Position numbers and translations under genes: made by a program. A model generated the notes under the pieces. It was not told the DNA's origin. It made no database searches and saw only the letters and a program-made list of their open reading frames with translations. A DNA stretch of 64,000 nt, taken from NCBI RefSeq assembly GCF_001620055.1, contig NZ_LQGY01000032.1:1-64000 (forward strand). Reading direction: 5' to 3'. The stretch comes from Agromyces sp. NDB4Y10. GTDB lineage: Bacteria; Actinomycetota; Actinomycetes; Actinomycetales; Microbacteriaceae. This document shows, piece after piece, positions 16,749-26,151 of the stretch (positions within the stretch are counted from its first letter, which is position 1; each line of letters opens with the position of its first letter).

Positions 16749-18191
16749 CTACTCGGTGGCGTGCGCCTCGAGGAAGGCGTAGACCTCGGCGTCGTCCACG
16801 CCGGGGAACGTGCCCGACGGGAGCGGGGAGAGGACGTGCGCGTGCAGTCGCGCACTCGGCCACGCCCGGCCCGCCCACCGCTCCGCCAGGCCGTCGGGCG
16901 CGCGCCGGCAGCACGACTCGTCGGGGCACGTCGACGTCGCGCGCACCGTGGTCTCGCGGCCGCGGAACCACTTCGCCTGGTTGAACGGCACGCCCACCGT
17001 GATGGAGAACTCCGTGGCATCCGTGTGCCCCGTCTGCGTCGCGTCCCAGAAGGTGCCGGCGGGCGTGTCGGTGTACTGGTAATTCTCCGTCGTCCGGTTG
17101 GTGTGCTCGAACGCGCGCCGCGCGCTCCAGTGCTTGCACACCCACTGGCCCTCGATCGAACCGGTGACATCCGTCGGCAGCGGCAGGCCGTCGTTCTCGT
17201 ACCCCTTGAGGAGGGCGCCGTCGCCTGCGACCCTGAGGAAGTGGACCGTCATGTCGAGGTGACTGGTCGCGAGGTTCGTGAAGCGCAGGGCCGCGGCCTC
17301 GTGCGTGACGCCGAACGCGTCGCGGAAGTCCTCGATCGCGAGTCGCTTCTCCTTCTTCGCCTGCTGCAGGAACGCGACCGAGGCCTCCTGCGGCATGAGG
17401 CACGCCGCCGCGAAGTAGTTGATCTCGAGCCGCTGCCACAGGAACTCGTCGTAGCTCGCCGGGGGCGTGTGGCCGAGCAGCCGGTGCGCCATCGCCTGCA
17501 GCGCCATCGACCGCAGGCCGTGCCCACCCGGGATGGAGGCCGGCGGCAGGTAGATGCGGCCGTTCTCCAGGTCGGTGATCGAGCGCGTCGAGTCCGGCAG
17601 GTCGTTGACGTAGATGAGCTGGAATCCGAGTTGCTCGGCCATGACGCTCACCTCGCGGTGGGTGAGGGCGCCCGACCGGTGCCCGGACGCGCGCACCCGT
17701 TCCTCGGCGAGGTCCTCGATCTGGGGCAGGTAGTTCGCGCGTTCGCGCATGCGCTCGCGCAGGTCGGTGTTGGCGCGACGCGCCTCCTCCGGCGTCGCGA
17801 TCGCCTCGGTCGCGCGGCGCTCGAGCTCGTGGTGCAGCCCGACGATGGCCTCGAGGGACTCGTCGGTCATGCCGCGCGTCGGCTTCACGTGCGGAAGCCC
17901 GAGCGCCGCGTACAGCGGGCTGGCCTGGACGCGCGCGAGTTCGAGTTCGAGCGCCGCCCGGCGGCTCGGCGCCTCGCGCGAGAGCAGGTCGGCCAGGTCG
18001 ACGCCGAGCGTCGACGCGAGCGCGTCGAGCGTGGAGAGCTTCGGTTCGCGCTTGCCGTTCTCGATGAGCGAGAGCTGGCTGCCCGCCAGCCCCACCGCGG
18101 CGCCGAGCTGGTCGAGGGTGAGGCCGCGTTCACCGCGGTAGTGGCGGATGCGGTGGCCGAGCGTGGCCAGGTCCGGGCTGCCGAGCTTCAT
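16749..18191 (-). CDS. RamB-like XRE/ScfR regulator of acetate and fatty-acid metabolism
   Basis: A 480-residue regulator. Residues about 9-66 are an XRE helix-turn-helix ([20 protein letters not shown]). A long helical region is followed by an IrrE-like peptidase-fold domain, with HRLLGHTP replacing a true HExxH, and then by the DUF2083/ScfR C-terminal domain with clustered Cys (CPDESCCRR). This architecture is that of RamB and related short-chain-fatty-acid sensors; acyl-CoA is a plausible ligand from family knowledge. It diverges from pckG across 128 bases, suggesting it controls PEPCK and itself. TATTCT lies six bases before the ATG, so the transcript looks leaderless. Confidence 0.87.
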   Translation of the reverse strand: MKLGSPDLATLGHRIRHYRGERGLTLDQLGAAVGLAGSQLSLIENGKREPKLSTLDALASTLGVDLADLLSREAPSRRAALELELARVQASPLYAALGLPHVKPTRGMTDESLEAIVGLHHELERRATEAIATPEEARRANTDLRERMRERANYLPQIEDLAEERVRASGHRSGALTHREVSVMAEQLGFQLIYVNDLPDSTRSITDLENGRIYLPPASIPGGHGLRSMALQAMAHRLLGHTPPASYDEFLWQRLEINYFAAACLMPQEASVAFLQQAKKEKRLAIEDFRDAFGVTHEAAALRFTNLATSHLDMTVHFLRVAGDGALLKGYENDGLPLPTDVTGSIEGQWVCKHWSARRAFEHTNRTTENYQYTDTPAGTFWDATQTGHTDATEFSITVGVPFNQAKWFRGRETTVRATSTCPDESCCRRAPDGLAERWAGRAWPSARLHAHVLSPLPSGTFPGVDDAEVYAFLEAHATE

Positions 18192-18197
18192 GCCTTG

Positions 18198-18203
18198 AGA
18201 ATA
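18198..18203 (-). promoter_or_regulatory. -10 hexamer of the leaderless RamB-like gene
   Basis: TATTCT on the minus strand, six bases before the ATG at 18191. The remaining divergent region up to 18319 has an AT-richer block (18200-18237) where regulator binding would be expected; I see no clean RamB-type site. Confidence 0.45.
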
Positions 18204-18319
18204 TCGAAAGATCCGCGATTCTTAACATCCGATTTCGTCGAACGGATGCCGCTTCTGCTCGCAGACTTGAAGCACATCACCGATCCCGGTGCTTCCCGAT
18301 CCTCCACGAAGGGACGACG

Positions 18320-20194
18320 ATGACCATCTCCGACTTCACCGTCAACGGCCCCGGCACCGCCGCCGGCGAGCACGCGCACCAGCGGGGCACGACGGACCCG
18401 GCACTCAAGGCCTGGGTCGCCGAGATCGCCGCCCTGACCAAGCCCGACGAGATCGTCTGGTGCGACGGATCCAAGCGCGAGGCCGACGAGCTCACCCGGC
18501 AGCTCGTCGCGGAGGGCAAGCTCATCAAGCTCAACCCCGAGTGGCGGCCCAACAGCTACCTGGCCCGCACCGACCCGTCGGATGTCGCGCGCGTGGAGGA
18601 CCGCACGTTCATCTGCTCCACCTACGAGGAGGACGCGGGCCCGACCAACAACTGGCGCGATCCGCACGCGATGCGCGAGGAGCTCACCGAGGTCTTCGAC
18701 GGCTCGATGAAGGGCCGCACGATGTACGTCGTCCCGTTCTCGATGGGCCCGCTCGGCGGCGACATCAGCCAGCTCGGCGTGGAGATCACCGACTCGCCGT
18801 ACGTCGTGCTGTCGATGGGCATCATGACGCGCATGGGCGAGCAGGTGTACCGCCTCATCGAGGCGGGCGAGCCGTGGGTGCGCACCATCCACTCGGTCGG
18901 CTACCCGCTCGTCGACGGCGTCGGTCACCGCCGCGAGGACGTCGAGTGGCCCTGCAACGAGACGAAGTACATCGTCCAGTTCCCCGACTCGCGTGAGATC
19001 TGGTCGTACGGCTCGGGCTACGGCGGCAACGCGCTGCTCGCCAAGAAGGCCTTCGCGCTGCGCATCGCGAGCGTCATGGCGCGCGACGAGGGATGGCTCG
19101 CCGAGCACATGCTGCTCATCAAGATCACCTCGCCCGAGGGCAAGGCGTACCACGTGGCGGCCGCGTTCCCGTCGGCCTGCGGCAAGACCAACCTGGCGAT
19201 GCTGCAGCCCACGATCCCCGGCTGGAAGGTCGAGACCATCGGCGATGACATCGCCTGGATGCGGCCCGGCGAGGACGGCCGCCTCTACGCGATCAACCCC
19301 GAGGCCGGCTTCTTCGGCGTCGCGCCCGGGACGGGCGAGTCGACCAACCCGACGGCCGTGCAGACGCTCTGGGGCAACACGATCTTCACGAACGTCGCGC
19401 TCCGGCCCGACGGCGACGTCTGGTGGGAGGGGCTCACCGACGAGGCGCCGGCCGAGCTCATCGACTGGGAGGGCAAGCCCTGGACGCCCGCGTCCGGCCG
19501 TCCCGCCGCGCACCCGAACTCGCGCTTCACGGTCGCCGCCGCGCAGTGCCCGCAGATCTCCGACGACTGGGACGCCCACGACGGCGTGCCGGTCGACGCG
19601 ATCCTCTTCGGCGGCCGCCGGGCGACCAATGTACCGCTCGTCGCCGAGGCGCGCAGCTGGAAGCACGGCGTCTTCATGGGCGCGACCATCTCGTCCGAGC
19701 AGACGGCCGCGGCCGAGGGCACGGTCGGCGAGCTCCGCCGCGACCCGTTCGCGATGCTCCCGTTCTGCGGCTACAACATGGCCGACTACTGGGGCCACTG
19801 GGTCAAGATGGGCCGCATCCTCGACGCGAACGCGCCGAAGATCTTCCAGGTCAACTGGTTCCGCAAGGGCCATGACGGCAAGTTCCTCTGGCCCGGGTTC
19901 GGCGAGAACTCGCGGGTGCTCGAGTGGATCGTCGGTCGCATCGAGGGCACGGCCGAGGCGCGTGAGACGCCGATCGGCCTCCTGCCGGCCGACGGGTCGC
20001 TCGACCTCGACGGCCTCGACCTGCCCCAGGAGACCCTCGACGAGCTCTTCGAGGTCGACCCCACGACCTGGCTCGCCGAGTGCGACCTGACCGAGGAGTA
20101 CTTCGAGCAGTTCGGCGACCGCGTGCCGGCGGCGCTCCGCGCCGAGCTGTCGAGCCTGCGGTACCACCTGCAGCAGCAGACCACCTCGGCCTGA
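18320..20194 (+). CDS. pckG: Phosphoenolpyruvate carboxykinase (GTP)
   Basis: A 624-residue GTP-type PEPCK making PEP from oxaloacetate, the entry step of gluconeogenesis. Diagnostic segments are [20 protein letters not shown], the kinase-1a loop [13 protein letters not shown] with the catalytic Cys, the metal site in [21 protein letters not shown], and [16 protein letters not shown] near the end. A GAAGGGACGACG ribosome site precedes the ATG. It is divergent from the RamB-like regulator and followed by a strong hairpin, so it is probably monocistronic. Confidence 0.97.
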   Translation: MTISDFTVNGPGTAAGEHAHQRGTTDPALKAWVAEIAALTKPDEIVWCDGSKREADELTRQLVAEGKLIKLNPEWRPNSYLARTDPSDVARVEDRTFICSTYEEDAGPTNNWRDPHAMREELTEVFDGSMKGRTMYVVPFSMGPLGGDISQLGVEITDSPYVVLSMGIMTRMGEQVYRLIEAGEPWVRTIHSVGYPLVDGVGHRREDVEWPCNETKYIVQFPDSREIWSYGSGYGGNALLAKKAFALRIASVMARDEGWLAEHMLLIKITSPEGKAYHVAAAFPSACGKTNLAMLQPTIPGWKVETIGDDIAWMRPGEDGRLYAINPEAGFFGVAPGTGESTNPTAVQTLWGNTIFTNVALRPDGDVWWEGLTDEAPAELIDWEGKPWTPASGRPAAHPNSRFTVAAAQCPQISDDWDAHDGVPVDAILFGGRRATNVPLVAEARSWKHGVFMGATISSEQTAAAEGTVGELRRDPFAMLPFCGYNMADYWGHWVKMGRILDANAPKIFQVNWFRKGHDGKFLWPGFGENSRVLEWIVGRIEGTAEARETPIGLLPADGSLDLDGLDLPQETLDELFEVDPTTWLAECDLTEEYFEQFGDRVPAALRAELSSLRYHLQQQTTSA

Positions 20195-20205
20195 CGGCCG
20201 ACGGC

Positions 20206-20263
20206 GACGGATGCCGCGGGCGCGGCGTGCACGGGAAGGCGCGCCACGCCCGCGGCATCCGTC
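20206..20263 (+). terminator. Long hairpin after pckG
   Basis: GACGGATGCCGCGGG (20206-20220) pairs perfectly with CCCGCGGCATCCGTC (20249-20263), with more imperfect pairing inside. As at 15181, the stem is built from the recurrent GGATGCCGC motif. Confidence 0.7.
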
Positions 20264-20306
20264 GTCTCGTCATGCCCCGGCGCTACCGTGAGCCGCGGAG
20301 GGGCGC

Positions 20307-20720
20307 ATGGAGTTCGGCACGGTCATCACCACGGTCGGCGAGGTCATCGACGTGCTCGGCGTCGCCGCGATCGTGGTCGGCGTCCTCTACGCGCTGGCGG
20401 ATGCCGCGATCCGCCGCGTCCGGCGGATGGGCCCCGTCTACGCGAGGTTCCGTCGCGTGCTCGGGCGCGGCATCCTGGTCGGCCTGGAGCTCCTCGTCGC
20501 CGCCGACATCATCCGCACGGTCGCGGTGACGCCGACCATCGAGTCGGTGAGCGTGCTCGCCCTCATCGTCGTGATCAGGACCTTCCTCAGCTGGTCGCTC
20601 GAGGTCGAGATCTCGGGCCGCTGGCCGTGGCAGAAGGCGCGCGCCGGCGCCGTCGAGGCGGACGACGGCGAGGACCGAGCCGGGCCGCCGCCGGCGACGG
20701 CGACCGCGAGCCGGGTCTAG
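20307..20720 (+). CDS. DUF1622-family membrane protein
   Basis: A 137-residue protein with three hydrophobic segments (about residues 15-33, 54-75 and 78-92) and a conserved core, RGILVGLELLVAADIIRTVA followed by RTFLSWSLEVEISGRWPW, typical of DUF1622. The tail is charged and disordered. GGAGG precedes the ATG. Its stop overlaps that of the opposing gene in a shared CTAG. Function unknown. Confidence 0.82.
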   Translation: MEFGTVITTVGEVIDVLGVAAIVVGVLYALADAAIRRVRRMGPVYARFRRVLGRGILVGLELLVAADIIRTVAVTPTIESVSVLALIVVIRTFLSWSLEVEISGRWPWQKARAGAVEADDGEDRAGPPPATATASRV

Positions 20721-21205
20721 GCGCGAGGTCGAGCGCCCGAGTCGAGCGGCCACACCGCGACCACCGTGCGCATCGCGCGGCCCTCGGGCGGCCGCAGGTC
20801 GACGAGCGCCGCCTGGCGCAGCGGCACCGAGCTTCCCGGTGGAACGGAACCGTGCGAGGTGTCGGTGACATGCGGCCGGTAGTCCGCGCGCGCCCGCGCG
20901 ACATCCACGTCGGCCTCGCGCAGGGCGGCCAGCAGCCGGACGCGCATCGCCCCGAGCGGCCCGTCGTCGCGGAGCAGGGTCACGGGGACGGTCCGCCGCG
21001 TGCCGAACATCGCCCGATCGACCGCGGCCGCCTCGATCTCGCGTCGGCCGTGCAGCACGGGACCGAGCAGCGCGACCACCCAGCCGGCGTCGCGGTGCGT
21101 CTCGAACGGCTCGACGACGGTGACGTGCAGCGGCCACGCCGACACCGGGAACGCGTCGCCGGCGGCGAGCGGCTCGAGCGGCAGGACGACGGCGAAGCGG
21201 CCCAT
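20717..21205 (-). CDS. 2H phosphoesterase / 2'-5' RNA ligase family protein
   Basis: A 162-residue protein with both HxT catalytic tetrads of the 2H superfamily: PLHVTVV near residue 25 and YRPHVTDT near residue 110. The family includes ThpR-type RNA cyclic phosphodiesterases; the substrate here is unknown. The start at 21205 is preceded by TACGCT (minus strand, 21212-21217) at six bases, so it looks leaderless. Confidence 0.78.
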   Translation of the reverse strand: MGRFAVVLPLEPLAAGDAFPVSAWPLHVTVVEPFETHRDAGWVVALLGPVLHGRREIEAAAVDRAMFGTRRTVPVTLLRDDGPLGAMRVRLLAALREADVDVARARADYRPHVTDTSHGSVPPGSSVPLRQAALVDLRPPEGRAMRTVVAVWPLDSGARPRA

Positions 21206-21244
21206 GTCCCCAGCGTAGGCGGGGCACGGGCCGCTGCAGTCCGG

Positions 21245-22033
21245 TCAGATGCCGGCTTCGCCGAACAGGTCGAGGAGCGCGTCCGGCGCGAACCGGATCT
21301 CGACCGACCCGGTCGGGCCGCCGCCCGCGGTGCCGACCCACAGGCCCGAACCCTCGTGCACGCGCATCCAGCCGTCGCGGAACACGACGTCGGCGCCGAA
21401 CACGATGCCGAGCACGGGCGACTGGCCGGCGCGCACCGCGATCGACCCCTCGACGTCGTGCTCGGCACGGGCGTCGACGTCCTCGCGCGCCTCGACGCCG
21501 ACGAGCGGGCGGACCACGGGCGTGGCGAAGCCGGGCGCGTCGAACGGGCTCGCGGATGCCGCATCCGGCACCACCCCGACGTGCACGCTCGTCGAGGCCA
21601 GCGCCGTCTCGGCCCGACCGTCGAGCACGAGGCGGCTGCCGACGCGGAAGCGGTAGAAGACGCGACCGTCCGCCGGCGCGGTCGGCAGCACCACGGCGCT
21701 CGCCCAGTTGCGGGACCACGCGAGCGGTTCGCCCTGCCGGTTGGGCGCGTCGTAGAGGCTCGCGGTGATGCGCACCGCGCCGTCCGTGCGGGTCGGCGCG
21801 GACCGCAGCGAGCTGTGGCGTTCACCGGCGGGCGTCACGGTGCGCGCCTGCTCGAAGGCGGGCAGGCGCTGGGTGTCCCACTCGCGCAGCCACGCCTGCA
21901 GGCGGGCGCGGAGCGCGTCGAAGTCCGGGCCGGTCTCGGGTACGGCGTCGGTGGGCGGTGCGGTGAGCACGGCGGCGAGGTCGCGTGCGGGCAGCGCGCG
22001 GTCCGCGCTGCGGGGGGCGTCGAGCATGGTCAT
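21245..22033 (-). CDS. Uncharacterised soluble protein
   Basis: A 262-residue acidic protein I do not recognise. It has no signal peptide or membrane segment. An N-terminal helical part (DFDALRARLQAWLREWDTQR) leads to a beta-rich remainder with alternating hydrophobics (VVLPTAPADGRVFYRFRVGS and VEGSIAVRAGQSPVLGIVFG). It could be a carbohydrate- or ligand-binding sandwich, but nothing catalytic is visible. It stands alone between the 2H protein and the ABC exporter. The gap 22034-22184 shows nothing definable. Confidence 0.6.
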   Translation of the reverse strand: MTMLDAPRSADRALPARDLAAVLTAPPTDAVPETGPDFDALRARLQAWLREWDTQRLPAFEQARTVTPAGERHSSLRSAPTRTDGAVRITASLYDAPNRQGEPLAWSRNWASAVVLPTAPADGRVFYRFRVGSRLVLDGRAETALASTSVHVGVVPDAASASPFDAPGFATPVVRPLVGVEAREDVDARAEHDVEGSIAVRAGQSPVLGIVFGADVVFRDGWMRVHEGSGLWVGTAGGGPTGSVEIRFAPDALLDLFGEAGI

Positions 22034-22184
22034 GGTGGTCCTCCGTCGATGCGGCGCGGGCGCGCCGGGTGACTCGAATGGAGGACACGCTACGAACCGC
22101 GGTCGCCCGCGGCATCCGCGTACGCCCCGGAACCGGGTGGGGGCCAGCCCTGAGCCGCGCCTGGGGGTGCGCCGCGGCCGACGG

Positions 22185-24242
22185 TCACACGAGCAGCTGG
22201 TGCTCGGCCAGCTCGCGGTACAGCGGTACCGCCCGGACGAGCTCGTCGTGGGTGCCCTCGCCGATGACGCGACCCTCGTCGAGCACGATGATGCGGTCGG
22301 AGTCCACGACCGTCGACAGCCGGTGCGCGATCACGATGAGCGTGCGGCCGGCCGACACGGCGTCGATCGCCTCGCGCATCATGCGCTCGTTGACCCCGTC
22401 GAGCGACGAGGTCGACTCGTCGAGCAGCAGGATCGGCGGTGCCGCGAGCAGGGCCCGCGCGATCGCGAGCCGCTGGCGCTCGCCGCCGGAGAGCATGATC
22501 CCGTTCTCGCCGACCTCGGCGTCGAGCCCGGCGGGGTCGCGCTCGAGCACGCCGCCCAGGTTGACCGCCCGGAGCACGTGCACGCACTCCTCGTCGGTCG
22601 CATCGGGGCTCCCGAGCAGGAGGTTGTCGCGGATGGTGCCGGCGAGCACCGGCGCGTCCTGCTCCACGTAGCCGATCTGGGCGCGCAGCTCGGGTCGCTC
22701 GATCGACTTCAGGTCGAGCCCGCCCATGCGGACGGTGCCGACGCTCGGGTCGTAGAACCGCTCGATGAGCGCGAGGATGGTCGACTTCCCGGCGCCGGAC
22801 GGGCCGACGAGGGCGATGCGCTGCCCGCGCGGCACCCGGAAGGACACGCCGCGCAGCACCGGCTGCCGGTCGGTCACGTCGGGCTCCGGCAGGTGCTCGT
22901 CGGGCGACTCGTTCGCCGGGTCGGCGGGGTCGTTCGGGGTGGTGACGGCATAGGCGAAGTGCACGTCGTCGAACTCGATCGCCGCGGCATCCGGCTGCAG
23001 GCCCTCGTTCGCGGGCCCGACCATGACGGCGCGCGGGGCGATGCGGCGGTCGTGCGCGTCCTCGTCGGGCAGGTCGAGGATCTCCTGAATCCGACCGAGC
23101 GCGCCGAGCGCCTGGTTCACCGAGGTGATCGCCCCGAAGGCCTGGCCGAGCGGGAGGATCATCATGAACAGGAACAGGATGAACGCGACGAGGTCGGCGA
23201 TCGTGATCGCGCCGGAGGCCACGCGGAACCCGCCGACGCCGAGCACGACGAGGAACGACACCTGCATGGCGATGCCGGCGATCGGCACGATGAGGGCTGA
23301 GATGCGGGCGACCTGGACGCCCATGCGCCACGCACCCTCGGCCTGGACGCCGACGTCGGCGACCTCGCGCTCGGTGGCCCCGGCAGCGCGGATGGTGCGC
23401 ACCGACGTGATCGCGCGTTCGACCGACGCCGCCACGTCGCCGACCTTCTCCTGTGCGGCGCGAGAGGCTTCGCGGACGCGTGCCGAGAGCAGGGTGACTG
23501 TGGTGACCGCGACCGCGATGACGAGCACGGTGAGCCCGAGCAGCACGGGGTCGATGATGAGCATGGCGATGATCGCGCCGACGAACGTGACGGCGCCGCC
23601 GACGGCCTCGACGAGTCCCTGCGTGAGCACGGCCCGGAGCATCGTCGTGTCGCTGCCGACGCGGGAGACCAGGTCGCCGGTGCGGCGCGTGTCGAACTCG
23701 GCGATGGGCAGGTGGAGGATCTTGGCGATGAGCCGCTTCCGGCTCGACAGCACGACGCCCTCGCCGGTGCGCTGCAGCAGGTAGTGCTGGTACCCCGTGA
23801 TGACCGCGCTCAGGACGACGAGGCCGATGAGCGCCCACACGAGCCCGTCGAGCGCGTCGCCGGCCTCGACGATGGTGATGACCCGGCCGACGAGCAGCGG
23901 CTGGGCGAGGCTCGCGACCGCGCCGACGATCGACAGCACCGCGACGACGATCAGCACCGGCCGGTGCTCGAAGATGAACGGCAGCAGCTGCCGGAAGGTG
24001 GCACGCGGCCCGGGCGGGGTCTCGCCGCGGCGGGCGAACAGGCTGCGCCGGGCACCTGCGCCGGCTCGACCGCCGGACGGCTTCGATGTCGCCGACGTCG
24101 ACCCCGACTCGTCGTCGGTCGTCGACTCGGCGGTGCGCCGGACGGGGAGGGGGATCCCGCCGGTTCGCGCCGAGCGTGCGGTGGCCCGTTCGGCGGCGCG
24201 TGCCTCGGCTCGGGTGCCGGGGCGCATCTCGATCTCGCTCAT
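22185..24242 (-). CDS. ABC transporter, fused permease and ATPase (exporter type)
   Basis: A 685-residue half-transporter that would work as a homodimer. A charged, disordered N-terminus of about 90 residues precedes six membrane helices (from FIFEHRPVLIVVAVLSIVGA). The ATPase has Walker A GPSGAGKST, Q-loop YVEQDAP, signature LSGGERQRLAIARALL, Walker B ILLLDEST and the H-loop IAHRLSTV. A 60-residue linker before the ATPase is Pro/Glu-rich. AGGAAG precedes ATG 24242. Resembles lipid or multidrug exporters (MsbA/BmrA-like); substrate unknown. Confidence 0.92.
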   Translation of the reverse strand: MSEIEMRPGTRAEARAAERATARSARTGGIPLPVRRTAESTTDDESGSTSATSKPSGGRAGAGARRSLFARRGETPPGPRATFRQLLPFIFEHRPVLIVVAVLSIVGAVASLAQPLLVGRVITIVEAGDALDGLVWALIGLVVLSAVITGYQHYLLQRTGEGVVLSSRKRLIAKILHLPIAEFDTRRTGDLVSRVGSDTTMLRAVLTQGLVEAVGGAVTFVGAIIAMLIIDPVLLGLTVLVIAVAVTTVTLLSARVREASRAAQEKVGDVAASVERAITSVRTIRAAGATEREVADVGVQAEGAWRMGVQVARISALIVPIAGIAMQVSFLVVLGVGGFRVASGAITIADLVAFILFLFMMILPLGQAFGAITSVNQALGALGRIQEILDLPDEDAHDRRIAPRAVMVGPANEGLQPDAAAIEFDDVHFAYAVTTPNDPADPANESPDEHLPEPDVTDRQPVLRGVSFRVPRGQRIALVGPSGAGKSTILALIERFYDPSVGTVRMGGLDLKSIERPELRAQIGYVEQDAPVLAGTIRDNLLLGSPDATDEECVHVLRAVNLGGVLERDPAGLDAEVGENGIMLSGGERQRLAIARALLAAPPILLLDESTSSLDGVNERMMREAIDAVSAGRTLIVIAHRLSTVVDSDRIIVLDEGRVIGEGTHDELVRAVPLYRELAEHQLLV

Positions 24243-24450
24243 CTCGTCTTCCTGTCGCCTGGCGCACGACCGGGGCATCCGTCCACCCGGCCGCGGGCCG
24301 CCTTGCAGCATACGTCGGGCGGCTGGGAACCGGACGCGGATCCCGTCAGCCTGTGGACGGCTGCGCCATCGCCGGGGCGCTCGGCGATACGCTCGGCGCA
24401 GACCGCCCGGGCGACGTCGCCGCGGTCGCACCGACCGAAGGGGCCTTGTC

Positions 24451-25242
24451 GTGACCCGATTCCCGTTGCCCGTCGTCGCCGCCGCGGCGCTCGCCCTGAC
24501 CCTCGGCGGGTGCGCCGCCGTGGAGCCCGGGGCGACGGCCGCGCCCGCGCCCGCGTCTCCCGAGCGGGCCGGGGCGACCGCGTCGGCGTCGGTCGTCGAG
24601 CCCGCGGAGCTCCCGAACGGCGTCATCGGCCGGGCGACGCTGGTCGGCGCCGACGGCTCGGTCGCCGTGTCGGTCGAGGTGTCGCGATCCGGCGACGACC
24701 TCCTCGAGATCCGTTCCCTGCCCGCCCCGGGACTCGATCTCGCGAGGACCGAGCTCATGCTCGCGCCCCGCCCCCTCGCCGACGACGCGACGTGCTTCGA
24801 CGAGGGCCTGCGGTACGGACTCGGGACCCCGGTCGAGGGCGAACCGGCGCGATGGGGTGTCGCCGACCTCGGCGAGGGCGATCCGTCCTTCCTCGACGAG
24901 GCGGTCCTGGTCCGCGGTCCCGCGGAGGCGACGGCGGAGACCGAGTGCTTCGCCGACATCGTCGCGCGCGGGCCGATCGAGTGGTCGTTCGCGCCGCTGC
25001 GGACCGGACTCGTCGCATCCGACGCCGGTGCCACGGGCGGTGCCCGGGGTGACGCGACGGTCGAGGACGGCGCACCGGTCGCCTACACGGTCGCTCGTGA
25101 CGACCTCATCGACGAGGTCGCGGCGAGGTTCGGGATCACGGCCGGCGACCTCCTCTACCTCAACCCCGACCGCAGTCCGCCGGGCGGCGTGAGCACGCTG
25201 CACCCCGGCGAAGTGCTCAACCTCGTCGTCGAGCGTCGCTGA
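24451..25242 (+). CDS. LysM-domain lipoprotein
   Basis: A 263-residue surface lipoprotein. The signal peptide ends in the lipobox LTLGGC (Cys about residue 21), followed by an Ala/Pro-rich spacer. A middle region with two Cys (TCFDEG and TECFAD) may hold a disulphide. The last about 50 residues are a LysM repeat (VAYTVARDDLIDEVAARFGI to LHPGEVLNLVVERR) that should bind peptidoglycan. The start is GTG 24451, with GAAGGGG before it. Role in the wall unknown. Confidence 0.83.
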   Translation: MTRFPLPVVAAAALALTLGGCAAVEPGATAAPAPASPERAGATASASVVEPAELPNGVIGRATLVGADGSVAVSVEVSRSGDDLLEIRSLPAPGLDLARTELMLAPRPLADDATCFDEGLRYGLGTPVEGEPARWGVADLGEGDPSFLDEAVLVRGPAEATAETECFADIVARGPIEWSFAPLRTGLVASDAGATGGARGDATVEDGAPVAYTVARDDLIDEVAARFGITAGDLLYLNPDRSPPGGVSTLHPGEVLNLVVERR

Positions 25243-25254
25243 GGGACGTCGGCG

Positions 25255-26151
25255 TCAGGCGGGCGAGCCCGCGCCGGGCGACGTGATGACGGATGCCGCG
25301 GCGGCATGCCCCGCGAGGCAGGCCGCCGTCGCATCCGCCCCGCCGATCGCGGCCGCGAGGTACCCCGCCGCGAACGCGTCGCCCGCCCCGGTCAGGTCGC
25401 GGACCCCGTCGACGGGCGCCACGGGCACGCGCGCGACGAGCACGCCGTCGTCGAACACCTCGGTCGGGCGGGGTCCGTGCTTCACGACGAGCCGACGGGC
25501 GACGGATGCCGCCACCGGGCCGCCGCCCGCGACGCCGAGCAGCTCGGCCTCGGTCTCGTTCGCGAGCAGCACGTCGGGTCGCAGCTCGGCGTACCAGCCC
25601 AGCACCCGTTCCACGCCGAGCCCGTCGAGCAGGCCGGTCGACGACGCGTCGAGCGAGACCCGGGCGCCGCGACCGCGGGCCAGGCCGATGAGCCGGCGCA
25701 CCTCGGACCGCATGGGTTCGTGCTCGAGGCCGTAGCTCGGCGCGTGCAGCCACGCCGCCCCGTCGAGCCAGCCGGTGTCGACCCCGTGCAGCTCGGCCGC
25801 CGCCGCGCGATCCGGGAACATCGTGCGCTCGCCGTCGGGGGCGACGACGAGCACGACCGCGCCGGTGCGCCCGTCGCGCTGGACCCGCACCTCGGCGCCC
25901 GACGCGGCGAGGGCGGTCTCGAGCGTGCGTCCCGCGGCGTCGTCGCCGACCCGGCCGATGAATCGCGTCGGCGTGCGGGACGCCGCGTGCGAGGCGACGT
26001 TCGCCGCGCTCCCGCCGCGAGCACGGAACACCTGCGCCGCCGAATCGGTCGCGGCGCGGATCGGCTCCGTCGCCCACACGACGATGTCCTCGAGCAGGTC
26101 GCCGACGACCACGAGGACGCCCGGCGCCGCAGACTCAGCCGGCGAGGTCAC
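25255..26151 (-). CDS. psuK: PfkB-family sugar kinase, probably pseudouridine kinase
   Basis: A 298-residue ribokinase-family kinase with the N-terminal signature RARGGSAANVASHAASRT and the C-terminal anion-hole motif DLTGAGDAFAAGYLAA with the catalytic Asp. Its GTG start overlaps the end of psuG by 17 bases, so it is the second gene of a two-gene unit. The substrate call, pseudouridine to pseudouridine 5'-phosphate, comes from this coupling; the family alone would permit other nucleosides or sugars. Confidence 0.82.
   Translation of the reverse strand: MTSPAESAAPGVLVVVGDLLEDIVVWATEPIRAATDSAAQVFRARGGSAANVASHAASRTPTRFIGRVGDDAAGRTLETALAASGAEVRVQRDGRTGAVVLVVAPDGERTMFPDRAAAAELHGVDTGWLDGAAWLHAPSYGLEHEPMRSEVRRLIGLARGRGARVSLDASSTGLLDGLGVERVLGWYAELRPDVLLANETEAELLGVAGGGPVAASVARRLVVKHGPRPTEVFDDGVLVARVPVAPVDGVRDLTGAGDAFAAGYLAAAIGGADATAACLAGHAAAASVITSPGAGSPA

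Noticed and set aside
18192-18319. A classical RamB site (AAAGTTTGCAAA-like) before pckG
   Set aside because: I could not find a convincing match; only an AT-richer block is present.
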